A DNA stretch of 10,475 nt from Ponticaulis sp. GTDB lineage: Bacteria > Pseudomonadota > Alphaproteobacteria > Caulobacterales > Hyphomonadaceae. Location: positions 1 to 10,475 of the forward strand of contig PABS01000068.1 of NCBI GenBank assembly GCA_002699325.1, in the 5' to 3' direction. Below the pieces are notes generated by a model that made no database searches, had not been told where the DNA came from, and worked only from the letters and a program-made list of their open reading frames with translations. Numbering within the stretch: position 1 is the stretch's first letter; the number at the start of each line of letters is the position of its first letter. The position numbers and the translations under genes were made by a program. This document shows, piece by piece, positions 6,522 to 10,475 of this stretch.

Positions 6522-7223
6522 TCAGACGGGAGGGTTGCCATCATCAACCGGCGCATCATCCCAGTCGAGCACGTCTTTGGTGACGGATTTATCAGCTCTT
6601 TCCTGAAACATGGTGACAATGGCAATCACGATCCATCCACCATGGAAGATTGCACCGCAAGTGAGTGCGATGTGACCATCAATCGGACCGATCGCTGCAC
6701 GCTCAATAAACTGCTCGTAAGTCTGAAGATCGGTTGGATGGATCTCAATTTTTCCCAGATACGCCATGACCTGAATGATGAAGATGAAGGCATAATTTCG
6801 GCGAATGCGTTTGCCGACCGCACGCCAATAGCTGATCTTGAAGCGTGGCCTCATATAGTCGTCAGACAGGGGTGTTCCGCGATCCAGAGGAATATGTGCT
6901 TCCTCGCCTTTCAGGATCGGGACGTAGAACCCGATCTCCAGAATACGCGCCCGGAAACGAAAGACGTCGAAATAACGGTAGCGCCGCGCTTCCAGATGCA
7001 GAAACATCGCCACCAGCAGACCGACGAGCACCAGCGGCAAGGCTGAGGCTTCCGAACTGGAAAAGGTAAGCGACAGTGCAATGCCTGTCGTGACCACCGC
7101 CCAGTTGGTGGTCATGTCCAGACGCTGGCGCCAGATCGTGGAGCGATAAGCTTCAGCACGATACAGGTGCGCTATGGCCCCGATTTCCTTTGAACCTGTT
7201 GCAACGTCGCGATTTTTGTCCAT
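6522..7223 (-). CDS. DUF2270-family integral membrane protein
   Basis: The 233-residue protein fits the DUF2270 family of predicted membrane proteins, whose function is unknown. Conserved-looking blocks are HLYRAE (19-24), RLDMTTNWAV (34-43) and HLEARRYRYFDVFRFRARILE from 76, an Arg/Tyr-rich segment after the second span. Likely spans are about 40-55, 60-77, 143-157 and 186-205. The soluble N-terminus and the acidic C-terminal tail (DWDDAPVDDG) probably lie in the cytoplasm. ATG 7223 has only a weak upstream purine stretch (GTGAG). It is divergent from the VWA gene across a 135-base spacer and is followed by the small membrane protein at 6232-6462 on the same strand. The family call is from memory of its motif pattern. 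Confidence 0.75.
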   Translation of the reverse strand: MDKNRDVATGSKEIGAIAHLYRAEAYRSTIWRQRLDMTTNWAVVTTGIALSLTFSSSEASALPLVLVGLLVAMFLHLEARRYRYFDVFRFRARILEIGFYVPILKGEEAHIPLDRGTPLSDDYMRPRFKISYWRAVGKRIRRNYAFIFIIQVMAYLGKIEIHPTDLQTYEQFIERAAIGPIDGHIALTCGAIFHGGWIVIAIVTMFQERADKSVTKDVLDWDDAPVDDGNPPV

Positions 7224-7307
7224 CTCACTGGTTTAACCTGAGATTCTGCTCCGGGCAAAGCATCTAACGGCCCAGGGTTTTCGACTACAGAACTGATGAA
7301 AACCGGT

Positions 7308-7337
7308 TTGGACAAACTCAGGTCAGCACGCTAGTCT
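7308..7337 (+). promoter_or_regulatory. Possible sigma-70 promoter of the VWA gene
   Basis: TTGGAC (7308-7313) and TAGTCT (7332-7337) are separated by 18 bases, with the gene start 22 bases downstream of the -10. The -35 box is a fair match and the -10 is poor. It lies in the divergent spacer at the expected distance. Confidence 0.3.
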
Positions 7338-7358
7338 CTCGTCTAAGGAGATTACCTC

Positions 7359-8540
7359 ATGTTTCTGCAGTTCTTCACCGAACTTCGCGACGCGAAAGTC
7401 CCGGTCACCCTGAAAGAGTATCTCTCGCTCATGGATGCGATGGATAAGGGCGTGATCGATATGGAGGTGGAGCAGTTCTACTATCTGGCGCGCACCGCGC
7501 TGGTGAAGGACGAGCGGAATATCGACAAATTCGACAAGGTATTTGGACAGGTCTTCAAGGGCATGGAAAGCGTCGGTGATGGCATTGACGTTCAGGAACT
7601 GCCTGAAGAATGGCTTCGCAAACTCTCCGAAAAATTCCTTACGCCTGAAGAAATGGAGCAGATCGAAGCTCTGGGCGGCTGGGAAAAACTCATGGAGACG
7701 CTGAAAGAGCGCCTCGAAGAGCAGAAAAAGCGCCATGAGGGCGGCAATAAATGGATCGGCACCGGCGGCACCTCGCCCTTCGGCGCCAATGGCTATAACC
7801 CCGAAGGCGTCCGAATCGGCCAGAACCGGTCACGCCATCGGCGCGCGGTGAAGGTTTGGGACAAGCGGGAATTCAAAAATCTCGATGATTCGCTGGAAAT
7901 CGGCACGCGCAATATCAAGGTGGCCATGCGTCGCCTGCGCAAATGGGCGCGGACCGGCGCTGCCGATGAGCTTGATCTCGACAACACCATCCGGGCCACC
8001 GCCAAACAGGGCTATCTCGATCTCGTCATGCGACCTGAGCGCCGCAATGCTGTAAATCTTCTGCTCTTCTTCGACGTGGGCGGCTCCATGGACCCGTATG
8101 TTCGGGTCTGTGAGGAGCTTTTCTCTGCGGCGCGGTCCGAATTCAAGAATTTGGAGTATTACTACTTCCACAACTGTATCTATGAGGGCGTGTGGAAGGA
8201 TAATCGCCGGCGGCACAACAACCGCATCCCGACATGGGACGTGCTGCATAAATTCTCGTCAGATTACAAAGTCATCGTGATTGGGGACGCCACGATGAGC
8301 CCTTATGAGATCACTTATCCGGGCGGTTCGGTCGAACACTGGAACGAGGAAGCTGGCGGCGTCTGGCTCCAGCGCCTGGTCCAACAGTTCCCGGACCTTG
8401 TCTGGCTCAATCCAAGCCCTGAACGGTCCTGGACCTACACAGCTTCCGTCAAGCTCATTACCGAACTCATCGGCCCGGGCCGCATGTTCGAAATGACCCT
8501 TCAGGGGCTCGAAGACGCGATGAAAGAACTCTCACGATAG
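7359..8540 (+). CDS. CoxE-like VWA domain protein
   Basis: This 393-residue protein fits the CoxE-like VWA family widespread in proteobacteria. Members usually act with a MoxR-type AAA+ ATPase as a metal-dependent adaptor or chaperone pair; no activity is proven for this member. The N-terminal helical half (1-125) starts with FFTELRDAKVPVTLKEYLSL. A Gly-rich linker, GTGGTSPFGANGYNPEG (134-150), is typical. The VWA domain spans about 228-390, with the metal-site motif DVGGSMD (239-245; DxGxS rather than the classical DxSxS), HNCIYEGVW (271-279) and IGDATMSPYEI (308-318, Asp310). AAGGAG 8 bases before ATG 7359 fixes the start. No MoxR ATPase gene adjoins it here: upstream is the divergent DUF2270 gene and downstream a hairpin and a transporter. 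It has no signal peptide and should be cytoplasmic. Confidence 0.9.
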   Translation: MFLQFFTELRDAKVPVTLKEYLSLMDAMDKGVIDMEVEQFYYLARTALVKDERNIDKFDKVFGQVFKGMESVGDGIDVQELPEEWLRKLSEKFLTPEEMEQIEALGGWEKLMETLKERLEEQKKRHEGGNKWIGTGGTSPFGANGYNPEGVRIGQNRSRHRRAVKVWDKREFKNLDDSLEIGTRNIKVAMRRLRKWARTGAADELDLDNTIRATAKQGYLDLVMRPERRNAVNLLLFFDVGGSMDPYVRVCEELFSAARSEFKNLEYYYFHNCIYEGVWKDNRRRHNNRIPTWDVLHKFSSDYKVIVIGDATMSPYEITYPGGSVEHWNEEAGGVWLQRLVQQFPDLVWLNPSPERSWTYTASVKLITELIGPGRMFEMTLQGLEDAMKELSR

Positions 8541-8607
8541 AGTAGAGCCCACACACGCTCACAGATTCCTGATCCTCTCTGCAGGTTCAGTCGTGGACAC
8601 CCCTGTG

Positions 8608-8638
8608 AAAAGCCCATAAGGCTGAGCGGGCTTTTGTC
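8608..8638 (+). terminator. Intrinsic-terminator-like hairpin between VWA and transporter genes
   Basis: AAAAGCCC (8608-8615) and GGGCTTTT (8628-8635) are perfect 8-bp arms with a 12-base loop; the U-run is short and partly in the stem. It ends the VWA transcript but lies only about 20 bases before the TTG start of the transporter, leaving no room for a promoter downstream. It may therefore also act as a leader attenuator for the transporter. Confidence 0.65.
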
Positions 8639-8656
8639 GGTTTTGGGGAGAGACGT

Positions 8657-9982
8657 TTGGCCAAGGCACACGGAAAAAACGCGTTCCTCTTTGTCATCGT
8701 TTGCGTAGCGCTCGATATGCTGGCGTTTGGGCTTTTTATTCCCGTCATGCCGCAATATCTCGTCGAGATCACCGGCAAGCCAGCGGAAGAAACCGTCCTC
8801 ATGGGCGGCTTTCTGATGTTCACCTTCGGGGTGATCAACTTCCTGACCATGCCTATCATCGGCAATCTGTCAGACAGATTCGGGCGCAGGCCTGTCCTCA
8901 TGGTGTCGATCGCCGGCTTATGCATCGACTTCATTATTATGGGCTTTGCCCATTCGCTTTTCGTCCTGTTCATCGGACGGGCGCTGGCTGGCATCACAAG
9001 CGCCACATACTCTACGGCTAATTCCTACATTGCGGATGTAACCGAACCTGAAGATCGTGGCCGTGCTTACGGTATGATCGGCGCTGCATTTGGATTCGGC
9101 TTTGTCATCGGCCCCGGTATTGGCGGTCTGCTTGGCAGTATCGACGTCCGCCTGCCCTTCTTTGTTGCTGCGGGCATTGCCGCCTGCAACTTCCTCTATG
9201 GCGCATTTGTCCTTCCAGAATCGCTCGACAAGGAAAACCGTCGTCCGTTTGAGCTTCGCCGCGCGAACCCGTTTGGCGCGCTGAAACACTTCTCCAAGCT
9301 TCCGAAGGTCGGCTGGTTTATCGTAGCTGTCGGCATCTACGCCATTTCCCACGCTGTCTTCCCGGCGACCTGGAGCTGGCACGGCGACATCCGCTATGAC
9401 TGGTCTGAAGCCCAGATCGGTTTCTCACTGGCGCTTGTCGGTATTGGCTCTGCCGTGGTTCAGGCCATGCTTGCCGGCCGGATGACGAAGACGCTCGGCC
9501 CCACCAAAACAGCAACTATTGGCCTTTCGGTCACCATTATCAGCATGTTCCTGTTTGCCGCCGCGGGCTATGGCTGGATGGCCTATCTGGTGCTTATCGT
9601 GTCGTCTCTCGGCGGTGTGGCACAGCCTGCAATGCAACAATTGATGACAGGCGTAACTCCGAAAAATGCGCAAGGCGAGCTTCAGGGCGCGCTGGCCAGT
9701 GTTCAGTCGCTGATGGGCGTCATTCTCGGCCCGCTGGTTATGACAGGCACGCTAAGCTATTTCTCTCAGCCAGATGCACCAATCCATTTTGAAGGCGCAA
9801 ACTTCTTTCTCGCCGGCATTCTCGCTGCCATGGCCATGGTGCCTTTCCTGCTCGGCGTCCGCGCCAACCGCGAAGAGGTCAAGGAGATCGACAAGGAAGC
9901 CAGGGCCGCAGAAGAGCCAACGGGCGATCCGACCGAGATGGACCCGTCCATGGGCACATCGCCAGCGCACGCAGATGATTGA
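8657..9982 (+). CDS. TetA-like MFS exporter (12-span DHA1 type)
   Basis: This 441-residue major facilitator transporter resembles the TCR/Tet class of drug:H+ antiporters in the cytoplasmic membrane. Asp20 in the first span (ALDMLAFGLFIPVMP) matches the acidic residue of TetA proteins. SDRFGRRPV (72-80) is motif A between spans 2 and 3, and GRALAG (107-112) is the motif B region. SYIADVTEPEDRGRAYG (123-139) leads into antiporter motif C, GFVIGPGIGG (148-157). GGVAQPAMQQLM and GELQGALASVQSLMG in the C-terminal half are also TetA-like. The last 40 residues form an acidic cytoplasmic tail. The start is TTG 8657: GGGGAG lies 6 bases before it, and the next ATG would remove most of span 1. True substrate unknown; similarity to TetA does not prove tetracycline resistance. 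No TetR-type regulator adjoins it. Confidence 0.9.
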   Translation: MAKAHGKNAFLFVIVCVALDMLAFGLFIPVMPQYLVEITGKPAEETVLMGGFLMFTFGVINFLTMPIIGNLSDRFGRRPVLMVSIAGLCIDFIIMGFAHSLFVLFIGRALAGITSATYSTANSYIADVTEPEDRGRAYGMIGAAFGFGFVIGPGIGGLLGSIDVRLPFFVAAGIAACNFLYGAFVLPESLDKENRRPFELRRANPFGALKHFSKLPKVGWFIVAVGIYAISHAVFPATWSWHGDIRYDWSEAQIGFSLALVGIGSAVVQAMLAGRMTKTLGPTKTATIGLSVTIISMFLFAAAGYGWMAYLVLIVSSLGGVAQPAMQQLMTGVTPKNAQGELQGALASVQSLMGVILGPLVMTGTLSYFSQPDAPIHFEGANFFLAGILAAMAMVPFLLGVRANREEVKEIDKEARAAEEPTGDPTEMDPSMGTSPAHADD

Positions 9983-9990
9983 TCATCTGC
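9971..9990. repeat. Perfect 20-base inverted repeat over the transporter stop codon
   Basis: GCAGATGAT-TG-ATCATCTGC has perfect 9-bp arms with two central bases, and the TGA stop (9980-9982) lies at its centre. No U-run follows, so it is not a typical intrinsic terminator. It could be an operator for the gene starting at 10036 or a 3' mRNA hairpin. Confidence 0.5.
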
Positions 9991-10035
9991 AGATCCGGCT
10001 CGCTGGCTCAGCGATTTGCGCTTAAGCTCATCGCC

Positions 10036-10475
10036 ATGCAGACCAAGCCGCGTCCAGCTCTTTTCCTCGACCGCGACGGCGTTCTGAACGTTGACCGGGG
10101 CTATGTGAGCCGCATTGAGGATTTTGAGTGGATTGAGGGCGCAATAGACTGTGTGAAAGCCTTCAACCAACGCGGCTGGTGGGTGTTTGTTGTCACCAAC
10201 CAATCCGGAATTGCACGCGGATACTATACCGAAGCCGATATGCATGCCCTCCATGCGCACATGGCGGAAGACCTCACGGCCCATGGGGCACGCGTGGACC
10301 GGTTCTATTACAGCCCCTACCATGAGGAAGGTGAACTGGAAGAATACCGCCGCGACAGTTTCGACAGGAAGCCAAAACCCGGCATGTTGCTCTCCGCTAT
10401 GGGCGATTTTCCGGTAAAACGCGAAGCGAGTTTCCTCATCGGAGACAAACCCACCGACATCGCCGCAGCCCATGC
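10036..10475 (+). CDS. gmhB: GmhB-like HAD phosphatase (heptose bisphosphate phosphatase type), 3' end outside window
   Basis: The first 146 codons are present. The protein fits the HAD-IIIA phosphatases of the D-glycero-D-manno-heptose-1,7-bisphosphate 7-phosphatase type, which make ADP-heptose precursors for lipopolysaccharide. HAD motif I is LDRDGVLN (11-18; Asp12 nucleophile, Asp14 acid/base), motif II TNQSGIARG (54-62), motif III RKPKPGM (111-117, Lys112) and motif IV IGDKPTD (135-141, Asp137). The loop that in E. coli GmhB binds zinc through three Cys and one His reads SPYH (93-96) and SFDRKP (108-113): all four ligand positions are replaced. The heptose role is therefore probable rather than certain; a related sugar or histidinol phosphatase is possible. 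ATG 10036 is the first ATG, 53 bases after the transporter stop, with no strong ribosome site. Confidence 0.85.
   Translation, partial: MQTKPRPALFLDRDGVLNVDRGYVSRIEDFEWIEGAIDCVKAFNQRGWWVFVVTNQSGIARGYYTEADMHALHAHMAEDLTAHGARVDRFYYSPYHEEGELEEYRRDSFDRKPKPGMLLSAMGDFPVKREASFLIGDKPTDIAAAH

Noticed and set aside
8657..9982. Exporter as a mobile tetracycline-resistance gene
   Set aside because: No TetR-type regulator, transposase or flanking repeats are present and base composition matches its neighbours; it looks like a chromosomal family member.
9766..10473. Minus-strand open frame of 235 codons
   Set aside because: It is antisense to the exporter C-terminus and the GmhB-like gene, both with clear motifs.

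Overview
The window looks like chromosomal DNA of an alphaproteobacterium. The evidence is the three-gene form of the proton-translocating transhydrogenase (separate soluble alpha-1, small membrane alpha-2 and beta subunits), a DUF2270 membrane protein, a CoxE-like VWA protein and the general codon style. A marine member of the Hyphomonadaceae/Caulobacterales type is my guess, not something the sequence proves. I see no insertion sequence, phage gene, CRISPR array, tRNA or rRNA.

Layout, left to right. Positions 1-635 (minus) hold the N-terminal half of an AcoR-type GAF-domain transcriptional regulator that runs off the left edge. Positions 636-986 have no credible gene but contain two strong minus-strand intrinsic terminators and a third long hairpin just after pntB. 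Positions 987-4688 (minus) are one tight operon, transcribed pntAA - pntAB - unknown exported protein - pntB, with gaps of 3, 1 and 5 bases. The exported 247-residue protein sits inside an otherwise standard transhydrogenase operon and is the most unusual item here. The region before pntAA carries three CGTGA half-sites. Positions 4809-5759 (minus) encode an alpha/beta hydrolase. A divergent spacer then leads to a 98-residue protein of unknown function (5929-6225, plus), which converges with a small single-span membrane protein (6232-6462, minus) that lies downstream of a DUF2270 membrane protein (6522-7223, minus). Divergent from DUF2270 is a CoxE-like VWA protein (7359-8540, plus). It is followed by an intrinsic-terminator-like hairpin, a TetA-like major facilitator transporter with a TTG start (8657-9982) and the first 146 codons of a GmhB-like HAD phosphatase (10036 to the right edge).

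How the parts work together. PntAA, PntAB and PntB form a membrane complex that uses the proton gradient to reduce NADP+ with NADH. The embedded exported protein may be co-produced with it, but its role is unknown. The remaining genes look like separate small units: a hydrolase, membrane proteins of unknown role, a VWA protein that normally works with a MoxR ATPase (not adjacent here), a drug/solute exporter and an LPS-heptose-type phosphatase. Most genes are ordinary housekeeping or accessory genes. The interest lies in the pnt operon insertion, the hairpins that suggest RNA-level control, and the loss of the usual zinc ligands in the GmhB-like protein.
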